Source: VXNE01 sp963664635
GTDB lineage: Bacteria > Pseudomonadota > Gammaproteobacteria > Pseudomonadales > Azotimanducaceae
Length of the DNA stretch: 64,000 bases
Reading direction: 5' to 3'
Assembly: GCA_963664635.1 (NCBI GenBank)
Contig: OY761542.1
Coordinates: forward strand, 1,240,001-1,304,000
This document shows, one piece after another, positions 46,324-55,455 of the stretch (its first letter is position 1; every line of letters begins with the position of its first letter). The position numbers and the translations under genes were made by a program. Under the pieces are notes generated by a model. The model did not search any database. It was given only the letters and a program-made list of their open reading frames with translations, and was not told where the DNA came from.

Positions 46324-46934
46324 ATGAGTGAGAAGCGACGCCAACAGCTGTCGGAAGAAGCGTTGGAGCGGATCGAATGGGAGGAACTGGGGTTCGGGTC
46401 GTGCAGTGGCAGCGGTCTGGTTGACGGAAGGAAGCGAACCTCGCTTACGAAGGTCTATCGCTGTACTTTTTTTGCGCTCAGCTACTGTCGTGCGTTCGAG
46501 GCGCTGTGGGATGAAGTGTGGTCGGGGCCGGAGGAACTCGATATCCGATGCTCTTCGTCTCGCGTCACAGCATGGAGCTTTGGCTGAAGGTGGCGATTTC
46601 GGCAGCGTCTCGGGGTGCCAAGCAGCCTACGGGGCACAAGCTGATGGACTTGTGGGAGGAGTTGATGGGAGTTCTCTACGAAGTTCCGCCTCCGTCGGTC
46701 CAGGACGCGTTTGCCAAGGTGGTTTGTCCGGTCGTGGACTCGATCCACCAGCATGACGCGGCAGGGGACAGGTTTCGATACACGACGAATAGCACGTCAG
46801 CGCCCTATCGTTCCACGGAAGCAGATTGGGACGAGGTGTTTCGGGCCCATTGGCTGGTGGTTGGCTACTGCGATGCCATCGTTACCGAGATGAACGAACG
46901 CGAGATTGCTTGGACAGGCAGAGTCGCGACGTGA
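46324..46934 (+). pseudogene. HEPN-like unknown protein, frameshifted
   Basis: The first frame (MSEKRRQQLSEEALERIEWEELG to EVWSGPEEL) joins after about 46540 to the frame RYPMLFVSRHSMELWLKVAISA to MNEREIAWTGRVAT. One base is missing near CTCGATATCC (CTCCGATATCC would restore EELRYPMLF). The SRHSMELWLK...GHKLMDLWEEL pattern is common in HEPN-like or nucleotide-binding defence proteins of about 200 residues. Function unknown. It follows the ApeA-like gene by about 90 bases. Confidence 0.55.
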
Positions 46935-47156
46935 CATAGCGATAGAAGAACGCTGTGCGAAATGGTCAACCAACCGTGGGGACGTGCGCTGTGTAGCGCG
47001 CTCGCAGGCAGCGTCAGTTGGAGGCTTGTTTGCTGCTGGATGCGGCAGGGGTTCGTCAGAGTGGTCAACCATGGGATGCTCCCGACCTCCAGCCGCCAGT
47101 CCCCCGAACCACGTCTGGGCGAGACTCGATGGGATACCCCTTGGGAGGGTCGCGTC

Positions 47157-49496
47157 TCATCCTCGTCGGCTGTCGGGAGGCTCGAACAACGCGATTGTGT
47201 GGTACGCCGCGTCGTTCCTGTCAACGTTCTTAGCGATTACGATCACCGTCTTGACGTGGTCGGACTCGAAAGCCGTGGCAGCTGCGTGCTCCATGAAGCC
47301 TCGCCGCTCGCCAGCGTTTCCGTTCTTGAACATCACGTAGCCGAGGGCGTAGTCGGAGGCTTTGGAGGGAACGCAGATCACCATGTTGTCGTGCCCCGGG
47401 GTCCTCCATTGCCGGTGGACGCGCTTCTCGAGCTTCCGCACCATGTTCGTGATCTTCGTCTGGTCGTCCGGCGAGAACATGCTGAGCGCCACCCCTATCT
47501 CCGTCCATCGGTCAATGCCGCGCCGTTCTAGTTGGGAAAAAACGGCTGCGAACAGTGGCGCAATGGCGGGCCGGGGCTTATCGAGTGTCACTCCGGCATC
47601 GAGCGAGTTGTAGTAGATGTCCAGAGGACCGGCCAGTCCGACCATGCTGATCTCGATGTCAGGATCGATCTCGCCGATGTCCAGTAACGTAGTCAGATAC
47701 AGGCCGAGCAACTCAAGCTCGTTGGCCAGGTAACCGACGGACGATTCGATTGTCTCGCGCTTCATCAGGAAGTGGAGGATCTGGACCGGATGCTCGAGGA
47801 TGTCGACCACCGTCTCGAAGTCGGCCAGGTTCATCGTTGGGCACGGCGAGAAGTTCGCGGGCAGCCAGCCGGTGCCCTCCAACTGCTTAAGGCTCGCCTG
47901 GATTGATCCGAAGTCCTCCAGGCAAACGGAGACCCGCACGACTCTGCGTACTTTGGTGAGATCGTAGCCGATGTCGTCACGAATGGGATCCGCCGCGTTT
48001 GGATGGGAGGCGAGGAACCCGAGGCGTTCCTTGAAGCGCAGCGACTGCAGGTTGGGGGCGATCAACAGTTCCTGGATGTGCTTGCGCAACCGGTCAGGCG
48101 CACCGCGCAGTGCCGGCGGGGTGAGCTTGCCGGACTTGCATTCGATCACCATAGCGAAGGAGTCGATGAACGCTACGAGGTCCGTCTCGTAGGTCGTTCC
48201 ACCGTCAATCCACTTGAAGTTCGTCTTGGTGCTGGAGCCCGGGAACCGGCTCTGGACGATCTCGGCGACCTTGGACTCCAGATACCTCGCACGGCGATCG
48301 CTTGCCGCGGCGGCAAACGGAGACAAGACGGCTTCCATGCAGGGGATTACGAAACTGAAAAAGCTCGCGGGCAGGGCACAGAAGTACTCTCCATCGTCCG
48401 TCTTGATGATCGGTTTCTTCCACACCGGGTTGGCAAGATGAAGATGCTCGGTCTCGTACTCGACCAGACTTCCCCAACCGAGCGCATGCTCGTCAAGGAT
48501 GGCGGTCACTCGTGTCTCGTCAAGGCCGAGCGGCGCGGCAAGATCGGGCGCGGAGAACGTGTACGCGTCGGGAAGCCTCAGATCGTAGTGGGAGAGGACC
48601 ACGGACCAGACGACATCGAAGGGAGCCTCGCCCACGTTGAGACGTTCGATGAACCGTTGGGCCTCCGCGCTGTCGAGGCCGATTAGCCGGTGGTAGGTTT
48701 CGACAAGCCGCGGTCCGTTCGAACCGGAGGACCGAAGCAGGTCGGCGAGTGTCCGGTAGCGGGCCGTCTGTCTTGACTCGGTTTCGCTGACCATCGTCTC
48801 GAACACGTTGAGGACGTCGGAAGCCGTGAAGCCCCTCGCTGCCAGCAACTGCGCGTCGAAAGGCGAGTAGAGTTCGCGCGCGATGCGCTTGATCTGGAAG
48901 CTGTAGCCCCAGTTCCGGACGGCTTGGGTGGTACTTCTGATGAGCCGTTGGGCCAGCGCGACGGTCTTTTCGTCTTCGGGCAGGTCTACGCCATCTGGGT
49001 CGAACCGACGGAAATTCTGAGCATCGCACAGCGCCTTGATGCGATCCCGGACCCGCGTGGTCACGTTCGGCCCGAACGGCGTACGGGACAGATCGGCTGG
49101 TTCGGTCTCCAGCGCCAGCGCCTGCAGGATCTCGACGTGGAATGGGTACAGGTCGTAGTCGCTGTCGAGCTTCGTCACGCCTTTGGTCTGGTCGACAGGA
49201 GCCGTGAGCCCGTACCACGCCATGATCGACAGCACGAGGAGCGGATCGTGTCGCCGTAGGATGTCCCTCAGATCGGACAGCGCTTCCTGGTAGGTGTCCT
49301 CGCTCCTGCTGGCAAGTTCCGCGACGGCCAACCGTCGCTGGTCGTCGCTCAGTCCGGCGAAAGGGTTGGGAATCGTGTGAATAGCGGGAGCTAGGGTTCG
49401 GCTCCTCACGCCGCCGACTGCTTTCCTCTGTCGCTTCTTCCGGGCGGCCTTCTGTGCCAGCTTCCGCTTCCTACGCGCCCTGTTGTTCTTGCCCAT
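47157..49496 (-). CDS. Large protein with PD-(D/E)XK nuclease domain, putative defence protein
   Basis: 779 residues from ATG 49496 (GTG 49514 would add 6). The first 45 residues are very basic (KNNRARRKRKLAQKAARKKRQRK). A long helical region follows to about residue 380. A restriction-like nuclease core then reads VAEIVQSRFPGSSTKTNFKW, TYETDLVAFIDSFAMVIECKSGKLTPPALRG; the ETDLVA Asp and the E-C-K triad fit the PD-(D/E)XK site. The C-terminal 250 residues are unlike anything I know. No signal peptide. It stands alone on the minus strand next to the AbiE remnants. Confidence 0.7.
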   Translation of the reverse strand: MGKNNRARRKRKLAQKAARKKRQRKAVGGVRSRTLAPAIHTIPNPFAGLSDDQRRLAVAELASRSEDTYQEALSDLRDILRRHDPLLVLSIMAWYGLTAPVDQTKGVTKLDSDYDLYPFHVEILQALALETEPADLSRTPFGPNVTTRVRDRIKALCDAQNFRRFDPDGVDLPEDEKTVALAQRLIRSTTQAVRNWGYSFQIKRIARELYSPFDAQLLAARGFTASDVLNVFETMVSETESRQTARYRTLADLLRSSGSNGPRLVETYHRLIGLDSAEAQRFIERLNVGEAPFDVVWSVVLSHYDLRLPDAYTFSAPDLAAPLGLDETRVTAILDEHALGWGSLVEYETEHLHLANPVWKKPIIKTDDGEYFCALPASFFSFVIPCMEAVLSPFAAAASDRRARYLESKVAEIVQSRFPGSSTKTNFKWIDGGTTYETDLVAFIDSFAMVIECKSGKLTPPALRGAPDRLRKHIQELLIAPNLQSLRFKERLGFLASHPNAADPIRDDIGYDLTKVRRVVRVSVCLEDFGSIQASLKQLEGTGWLPANFSPCPTMNLADFETVVDILEHPVQILHFLMKRETIESSVGYLANELELLGLYLTTLLDIGEIDPDIEISMVGLAGPLDIYYNSLDAGVTLDKPRPAIAPLFAAVFSQLERRGIDRWTEIGVALSMFSPDDQTKITNMVRKLEKRVHRQWRTPGHDNMVICVPSKASDYALGYVMFKNGNAGERRGFMEHAAATAFESDHVKTVIVIAKNVDRNDAAYHTIALFEPPDSRRG

Positions 49497-49514
49497 GTCT
49501 GGGGTAGTTTGCAC

Positions 49515-50090
49515 TATGAGCCATCAGGCGTTGAAGCGGTGGACAGGTCTGCGGTGGACAGATCTGCGGCTCTCGCGGCAGGGCTCGAGAATGGAGGCCA
49601 CTCTTGGTGTGCGGATCGAGCGGAGCGCGCGCCTCTCCGGCTTCGGCCTGTGGGCCACGCTCCTTTCGACCTAGACGCCGTCGAAGACGAAGTGGGTTGT
49701 CCTCGACGTCGAGGTAGGAGACATCGTGATGGTTGCAGATCGCCCGCGACTCCGGGGACAGGTAGGGAATGACCCGCACGCGTACGGTCTCCTCCGCATC
49801 ACGCAATGTAGCTCTTTGGGCGCATGTGGGCCACGTAGCTTTCCGGTTGGTACACGCTGAGCGGGCAAACCGCAGCGCGCCGCGCACCTTCACCTCGACG
49901 ACGAGCGGCTGGACGGCGCCGCCGTGTCCCACCGAAGCAACGGTCGACTTGACGATTCGCTCGCCGTATGACCACGGGTGAGCGGGCGATCTCGGTGCCA
50001 AGGAGATGGCGCGGCTGCTCAGGAACGGCTGTCACGGCCGCCGCTTCCGGTGCTCTCTTTGAAGTCGGTGGTTTCACCGTTTGGTGAAAC
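49515..50090 (-). pseudogene. Decayed second copy of the AbiEi-type antitoxin gene
   Basis: Pieces in several frames align in order with the intact gene at 50480-51583. They are VKPPTSKRAPEAAAVTAV (start, GTG 50077), IRRANRQVD, QPLVVEVKVRGALRFARSA, YQPESYVAHM, VIPYLSPESRAICNHHDVSYLDVED, and RSGL-type remnants of the TPKAAAILRALLREP block. The palindrome at 50071-50090 stands in the same position relative to the start as in the intact copy. At least four frame changes make it non-functional. Confidence 0.75.
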
Positions 50091-50492
50091 TGCCGTGATC
50101 GATGAAATCGGCGAACCTCCTTGGAGGCCGTGGAGGAAGTCGACGACGACATCGATGGTCGGCCCACCGTCGTTCGCGGGGACTGTGCGGGCGAGCTGGA
50201 AGCGGCGCAGCTCCGGCGCTTGGCGGTAGCCTTGACGCCGGAGCATGTCGACAAGCCTGGCGTACTCGCCGTCGCCCAGCGCTTCGGCGTGCAGCGCGAG
50301 GTCGACGTCGGCGGTGCCGACATGTGGCATCTCCGCCTGGCTAAGCAACAGCCAGGGCACGGCGCCGCCGATGACGGCGAACTTGCCCTCGAAGCTGCCG
50401 AGGGTCTGGCCGAGTTCGACCAGGACGCTCTTCACCGCCGCGGTGGTCCGGTCGTCGTAATCGTTGGCGGAGTTGAGTTCTACTCGATCCAT
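50019..50492 (-). CDS. AbiEii-type nucleotidyltransferase toxin, probably C-terminally truncated
   Basis: 157 residues. The nucleotidyltransferase core is clear: FAVIGGAVPWLLL with the Gly pair at 42-43, GTADVDLAL with Asp62 and Asp64, and TIDVVVDFL with the third Asp. AbiEii toxins are normally about 250-300 residues with a helical C-terminal half. Here the last 30 residues are simply the translation of the operator and 5' end of the decayed AbiEi copy, so the original C terminus is lost. It overlaps the antitoxin gene by 13 bases. Likely inactive or altered. Confidence 0.72.
   Translation of the reverse strand: MDRVELNSANDYDDRTTAAVKSVLVELGQTLGSFEGKFAVIGGAVPWLLLSQAEMPHVGTADVDLALHAEALGDGEYARLVDMLRRQGYRQAPELRRFQLARTVPANDGGPTIDVVVDFLHGLQGGSPISSITAVSPNGETTDFKESTGSGGRDSRS
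50071..50090. promoter_or_regulatory. Palindromic operator of the decayed AbiEi copy
   Basis: Perfect 8-bp arms (GTTTCACC and GGTGAAAC) around GTTT. The former GTG start of the decayed antitoxin lies inside it, 4 bases from one end, exactly as in the intact copy at 51577-51596. Confidence 0.55.
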
Positions 50493-51583
50493 GGCAGCAC
50501 CTCCTTGGCCAGGTGGTCGGCGGCTTCGCGCTCGCGGTCGTTGCCGGACCACAGGTCCAGGTACGTGACGATGGGATCGGTGCAGAACAGATGTGGCACT
50601 GGCTCGATCGCGTCGTCGAAGAGGCTCTCATCGCCCGAGACGCAGACGGCGACATTGGGTCCCATCCCGACGGGTCTCAGATCCAGTGTCTCTCGTAGCA
50701 GCCGGGCTCCGGCATCGTCGGCGTAGAATGATCGGGTCGCATCCCGGGCGAACGGGGCGATCCATTGCGCGGCGGATGCCAGTGCGTAGACGGCGCGCGG
50801 CAGGCCCGGTCGGGGATTGAGCGCGGTGCGCACCAGCTCGTCGAACTGTCGACCATGCAGATGGGTGTACGCGTCGAATTGCTCGCCCCGCGGTCTGCGG
50901 TAGTTTTCCCTCCAGGTCCGCAATAGGGCATTGGGCCGGGTGAGCACGACGCCGTCCTGCCCCCTGTCGGCCCACTCGCGCTCGAGGAGGGCCCTGCAGA
51001 CCTTGCTGACGTGGCCGAAGCTGGCGTGGGCGTTCGCTGCCAGATCGGCGACCAGCCAGGGCCGGTCAGGCTCCCGCAGCAGGGCTCGGAGGATGGCGGC
51101 CGCCTTCGGGGTGAATATCGAGCGGAGCGCGCGGGTCTCGGGCTTCGGCTTGGTGGGCACGCTTCTTTCGATGTACACGCCGTCGAAGACGAGACGGGCG
51201 TTGCCCTCGAGGTCGAGGTATGCCACATCGTGATCGCGGCAGATCGCCTGCGATTCAGGGGACAGGTAGGGACTGACCAGGATCGGTACGATCTGCTCGG
51301 CACCACGCGGCTTGTCCCCGTCGCCCATGCGGGCCACGTAGCTTTCCAGCTGATACACGGCTGAGCGGGCGAACCGCGGAGCGCCGTGCACCTTCACCTC
51401 GATGACGAGCAGCCGGCTGGCGCCTCCGTAGTCCAACCGCAGCAATCCGTCGACCTGACGGTCGCTTGCCGCATGAGCATGAGCGAGCGTGACGATATGG
51501 GCGCCGGGGAGACAGCGCAGTAGGTCATGAACGGCTGCCAGAGCCGCGTCTTCCAACGTTTTTCCTGAAATTGGTGGCTTCAT
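50480..51583 (-). CDS. AbiEi-type antitoxin / transcriptional regulator (type IV toxin-antitoxin)
   Basis: 367 residues. The N-terminal half has a nuclease-like fold (LLVIEVKVHGAPRFARSAVYQLESYV, LVSPYLSPESQAICRDHDVAYLDLEGNARLVFDGVYIER). The winged-helix region follows (SIFTPKAAAILRALLREPDRPWLVADLAANAHASFGHVSKVCRALLE), then a C-terminal domain of about 150 residues (LHLHGRQFDELVRTAL to YLDLW). This fits AbiEi_2 antitoxins. The ATG at 51583 lies within a palindrome. It is followed with a 13-base overlap by the AbiEii-type nucleotidyltransferase. Confidence 0.75.
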   Translation of the reverse strand: MKPPISGKTLEDAALAAVHDLLRCLPGAHIVTLAHAHAASDRQVDGLLRLDYGGASRLLVIEVKVHGAPRFARSAVYQLESYVARMGDGDKPRGAEQIVPILVSPYLSPESQAICRDHDVAYLDLEGNARLVFDGVYIERSVPTKPKPETRALRSIFTPKAAAILRALLREPDRPWLVADLAANAHASFGHVSKVCRALLEREWADRGQDGVVLTRPNALLRTWRENYRRPRGEQFDAYTHLHGRQFDELVRTALNPRPGLPRAVYALASAAQWIAPFARDATRSFYADDAGARLLRETLDLRPVGMGPNVAVCVSGDESLFDDAIEPVPHLFCTDPIVTYLDLWSGNDREREAADHLAKEVLPWIE

Positions 51584-51596
51584 CAATTGGTGAAAC
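51577..51596. promoter_or_regulatory. Palindromic operator overlapping the AbiEi start codon
   Basis: Arms GCTTCATC and GGTGAAAC around AATT, 6 of 8 pairs matching. The start codon of the minus-strand antitoxin gene lies inside the dyad. AbiEi antitoxins bind inverted repeats at their own promoter, so this is a probable autoregulatory site. A diverged copy is at 50071-50090. Confidence 0.55.
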
Positions 51597-51924
51597 TACC
51601 ACGAAAGATGAAAATTGGCCAAGTTCCACGCGGAACGACGCCTCCGCCCTGGCCGACGCGAAGCGGAGAGGGGTGCTATGGCCGCCGAGCCCCGATGGAG
51701 GTGGGCGGTGGGTCGTCGACCGTAAGCAGATGGGCGGCGGGCGACGCCGCGGAGTCGGTCGGCCAGCGGGAGTCGCCCACTGGCGGCGTCCCGGGCAGGT
51801 CGTTTGGCCGGGCCGGAGGCTCTGCCGGCAGGGCCGCATGCTCCAGGTGCTCCGTTGCCGACTCCCGATTGCCCGGCCCCCGCAAACGTGCGACAGTGCC
51901 GGGAGTTCCACCGGGGAGGGTGCG
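51597..51924. other. Divergent spacer between the AbiE operon and the cox cluster; no gene seen
   Basis: A GC-rich spacer of about 330 bases. The open frames are Arg/Pro/Gly-rich and cross it without family features. It should hold the promoters of coxG rightward and the AbiE operon leftward; I cannot place either with confidence. A GGGGAGGG ribosome site ends it, just before the coxG TTG start. Confidence 0.4.
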
Positions 51925-52515
51925 TTGGAGCAGTCGGGGGAGTACCGCATTCCGGCACCGCGCGAGCGCGTGTGGGAGGCGCTCAACGACCCGGAGGTCC
52001 TGGCGGCCTGCATCGACGGATGCGAGTCGCTTACCCGCGTTGCCGACGACCGCTTCGAGGGGGTCGTTCGCGCCCGCATCGGGCCCGTCAACGCGACGTT
52101 CCGCGGCGCCGTCTCCCTCGTCGACCTCAAACCCTTCGAGAGCTATGGCCTGCGGGTCGAGGCCAAGGGCGGCGCGGCCGGCTTCGGCAAGGGCGAGGCT
52201 TCGGTGACGCTCTCCGAAACACCGGAAGGGACGCTGCTCGGGTTCGGCGCCCGGGCGATCGTCGGGGGCAAGCTCGCGCAGATCGGTTCGCGCCTGGTCG
52301 ACGGCGCCGTGCGCAAGATGGCGGACGGGTTCTTTGCGGCGTTCACCGAACGTCTCGGCGGCGACGCGGAGGATGTCGGCAGTGGTCCCGCCGCGGCGGA
52401 AGCCGCGCCGGTCGGTCCCCCGGCGGAGCGTCCCCGAAGCAGGACGGTGCGCGCGGTCCTGGGCGGGGTATTGTTAATCGTGGTGATCGTTGCGATCTTT
52501 AGCTACGCAACGTGA
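51925..52515 (+). CDS. coxG: CoxG-like SRPBCC protein
   Basis: 196 residues from a TTG start with GGGGAGGG 4-9 bases upstream. CoxG/SRPBCC signature: SGEYRIPAPRERVWEALNDPEVL, CIDGCESL, FGGKGEASVTL-like strand and the C-terminal helix IGSRLVDGAVRKMADGFFAAF. The last 20 residues are a transmembrane helix (AVLGGVLLIVVIVAIFSYAT), consistent with a role in recruiting CO dehydrogenase to the membrane. It is first of the coxG-S-L-M cluster. Confidence 0.87.
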   Translation: MEQSGEYRIPAPRERVWEALNDPEVLAACIDGCESLTRVADDRFEGVVRARIGPVNATFRGAVSLVDLKPFESYGLRVEAKGGAAGFGKGEASVTLSETPEGTLLGFGARAIVGGKLAQIGSRLVDGAVRKMADGFFAAFTERLGGDAEDVGSGPAAAEAAPVGPPAERPRSRTVRAVLGGVLLIVVIVAIFSYAT

Positions 52516-52552
52516 ACGCGGTGCGGAAACGGACATCTAGGAGGACCATGGC

Positions 52553-53011
<459 letters not shown>

Positions 53012-53026
53012 GCGAGGAGGTCCCTC

Positions 53027-55384
53027 ATGTCGGAAACGGGCATCGGCGCGTCCGTCAGGCGCAAGGAGGACATCCGGTTCATCACGGGTGCCGGGAACTA
53101 CATCGATGACATGAACCAGCCCGGTCAGGCGTACGCGGCGTTCCTGCGGTCGCCGCACGCGCGGGCGAAGATCAACGGGATCGACGCGAGCGGAGCGCTC
53201 GCCACGCCGGGCGTGGTCGCCGTGTTCACCGGCGCGGACCTGGCGGCCGACGGCATCGGGGACCTGCCCTGCGGCTGGCTGGTCAAGTCGCGGGACGGCT
53301 CGGACATGATCCAGCCGCCGCACCCGCCGATCGCGGTGGAGCGGGTCAACTACGTGGGCGAGCCTTTCGGCATCGTCATCGCGGAGACGCTGCAGGCCGC
53401 GCGCGACGGGGCGGAGGCGGTCAGCGTCGATTTCGAGGACCTGCCCGCGGTCGTTGACGTGGCCGGGGCGACGGCGGCGGACCAGTTGCACGAGTCCGTG
53501 CCGAACAACCGCTGCTACGATTGGGAGTTCGGCGACCAGGCGGCGACGGAGGCGGCATTCGCGGGCGCTGCCCACGTGACGTCCCTCGACATCGTCAACA
53601 ACCGCCTCATCCCCAACGCGATGGAGCCGCGTGCGGCGATCGGCTGCTACGACGCGGCGTCCGGCGGCTACACCTTGTACATGAACTCCCAGAACCCGCA
53701 CCTCGAGCGGCTGATACTCGCGGCCTTCGTCCAGTTGGCGCCCGAGTCCAAGCTCCGGGTGGTGTCGCCGGATGTCGGCGGCGGGTTCGGATCGAAGATC
53801 TTCGTGTACGCGGAGGAGACTGCCGTGACCTGGGCCGCGGCCAAGGTGCGCCGGCCCGTGAAGTGGGTGGCCGAGCGTTCGGAATCGTTCCTGGCCGACT
53901 GCCACGGCAGGGACCACGTCACCCACGCGGAACTCGCCCTCGCGGGCGACGGCGAGTTCCTGGGGATGCGCGTCGCGACGACGGCCAACATGGGCGCCTA
54001 CCTTTCGACGTTCGCGTCGAGCGTGCCGACCTACCTCTACGGCACGCTGCTGGCGGGTCAGTACCGGACGCCGGCCATCTACGTCGAGGTGCAGTCGGTG
54101 TTCACCAACACCGCACCGGTGGACGCGTATCGCGGCGCGGGACGGCCGGAGGCGACCTACGTGGTCGAGCGGCTGGTCGAGACGGCGGCGCGGGAACTCG
54201 GCATGGATCCGGCCGAACTCCGACGCCGGAACTTCATCCAGCCGGACCAGTTTCCCTACGAAACCCCGGTCGCGCTGACCTACGACACGGGCGACTACGA
54301 GGCGAGCCTCGACCGGGCGCTCGAGCACGTGGACTACGCGCGTTTCGCGGCGCGGCGGGCCGAGTCGGAGGCGAACGGCCGCAAGCGCGGCATCGGCTTC
54401 TCCAGCTACATCGAGGCCTGCGGGCTCGCGCCGTCGCAGGTGGCGCTGTCCCTCGGCGCCGGCGTGGGGCTCTTCGAGAGCGCCGAGGTGCGCGTCAATG
54501 TGACCGGCTCGGTGACGGTCATCACGGGTTCCCACAGCCACGGCCAGGGCCACGAGACGACGTTCGCGCAGGTGGTGTCCGACCAGCTCGGGATTCCCTT
54601 CGAGAACGTCGAGATCGTGCACGGCGACACCGGGCGGCAGGACTACGGCCTCGGCACCTACGGTTCGCGCTCCATCGCCGTCGGCGGCTCGGCCATCGTC
54701 AAGGCGATCGACAAGATCATCGCCAAGGGCAAGAAGATCGTGGCGCACACGTTCGAAACCACGGACGACAGGATCGACTTCGAGGACGGGGTGTTCTCGG
54801 AGCAGGAGTCGAACCGGTCCATGGAGTTCGGCGAGGTGGCCTTCGCGGCCTACGTGCCGGCGAGCTTCCCGCTCGACGAGCTTGAGCCCGGCCTCTCGGA
54901 GAAGGCGTTCTACGATCCCGGGAATTTCACCTATCCGGCGGGGACGCACATCTGCGAGGTCGAGATCGACCCGGAGACGGGCACCGTCGAGATCGTCAAC
55001 TTCGTGGCGGTGGACGACTTCGGGCTCGTCATCAACCCGATGATCGTCGAGGGGCAGGTGCACGGCGGGCTGGTGCAGGGCATCGGCCAGGCGCTCCTCG
55101 AGCACGGCGTGTACGACGAGTCGGGGCAGCTCGTCACCGGCTCCTACATGGACTACTGCATGCCGCGGGCGGACGACGTGCCGAGCTTCGTCGTCGACAC
55201 GACGGTCACGCCCTGCACCCACAACCCGCTCGGCGTGAAAGGGTGCGGCGAGGCCGGCGCGATCGGCGCGACGGCGGCGGTGATGAACGCGCTGACGGAC
55301 GCGCTCGGGGTGAAGGAGCTGGCGATGCCGGCGACTTCCGAGACGGTCTGGAACGCGCTGCGCGGCCAGGAGCTTGCGACGTAG
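53027..55384 (+). CDS. coxL: Molybdopterin-binding large subunit, form II CO dehydrogenase-like
   Basis: 785 residues of the xanthine oxidase family. N-terminal RKEDIRFITGAGNYIDD, FRSPHARA region, VGEPFGIVIAET, the Moco-binding GGGFGSK block near 255, and QGHETTFAQV. The active-site loop reads AYRGAGR near residue 366, the form II signature; bona fide aerobic CO dehydrogenases (form I) have AYxCSFR. It may therefore act on an aldehyde, purine or other substrate. The catalytic Glu is in the C-terminal GVKGCGEAGAIG. Its TAG stop lies in a hairpin repeat. Confidence 0.92.
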   Translation: MSETGIGASVRRKEDIRFITGAGNYIDDMNQPGQAYAAFLRSPHARAKINGIDASGALATPGVVAVFTGADLAADGIGDLPCGWLVKSRDGSDMIQPPHPPIAVERVNYVGEPFGIVIAETLQAARDGAEAVSVDFEDLPAVVDVAGATAADQLHESVPNNRCYDWEFGDQAATEAAFAGAAHVTSLDIVNNRLIPNAMEPRAAIGCYDAASGGYTLYMNSQNPHLERLILAAFVQLAPESKLRVVSPDVGGGFGSKIFVYAEETAVTWAAAKVRRPVKWVAERSESFLADCHGRDHVTHAELALAGDGEFLGMRVATTANMGAYLSTFASSVPTYLYGTLLAGQYRTPAIYVEVQSVFTNTAPVDAYRGAGRPEATYVVERLVETAARELGMDPAELRRRNFIQPDQFPYETPVALTYDTGDYEASLDRALEHVDYARFAARRAESEANGRKRGIGFSSYIEACGLAPSQVALSLGAGVGLFESAEVRVNVTGSVTVITGSHSHGQGHETTFAQVVSDQLGIPFENVEIVHGDTGRQDYGLGTYGSRSIAVGGSAIVKAIDKIIAKGKKIVAHTFETTDDRIDFEDGVFSEQESNRSMEFGEVAFAAYVPASFPLDELEPGLSEKAFYDPGNFTYPAGTHICEVEIDPETGTVEIVNFVAVDDFGLVINPMIVEGQVHGGLVQGIGQALLEHGVYDESGQLVTGSYMDYCMPRADDVPSFVVDTTVTPCTHNPLGVKGCGEAGAIGATAAVMNALTDALGVKELAMPATSETVWNALRGQELAT

Positions 55385-55430
55385 GGGTTTCGCACCGCGA
55401 AACTCCCAACGCGACCGTCAGGTCGCGCTA
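55381..55430. repeat. Composite hairpin repeat, copy 1 (supplies the coxL stop codon)
   Basis: An imperfect hairpin (GTAGGGGTTTCGC against GCGAAACTCCCAAC) followed by a perfect 7-bp hairpin (CGCGACC, GTCA, GGTCGCG). It is the reverse complement of copies 2 and 3. The coxL TAG is bases 2-4 of the repeat end GTAG. Confidence 0.6.
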
Positions 55431-55455
55431 TGGCACGGGAGACAGAGGACAGCTC

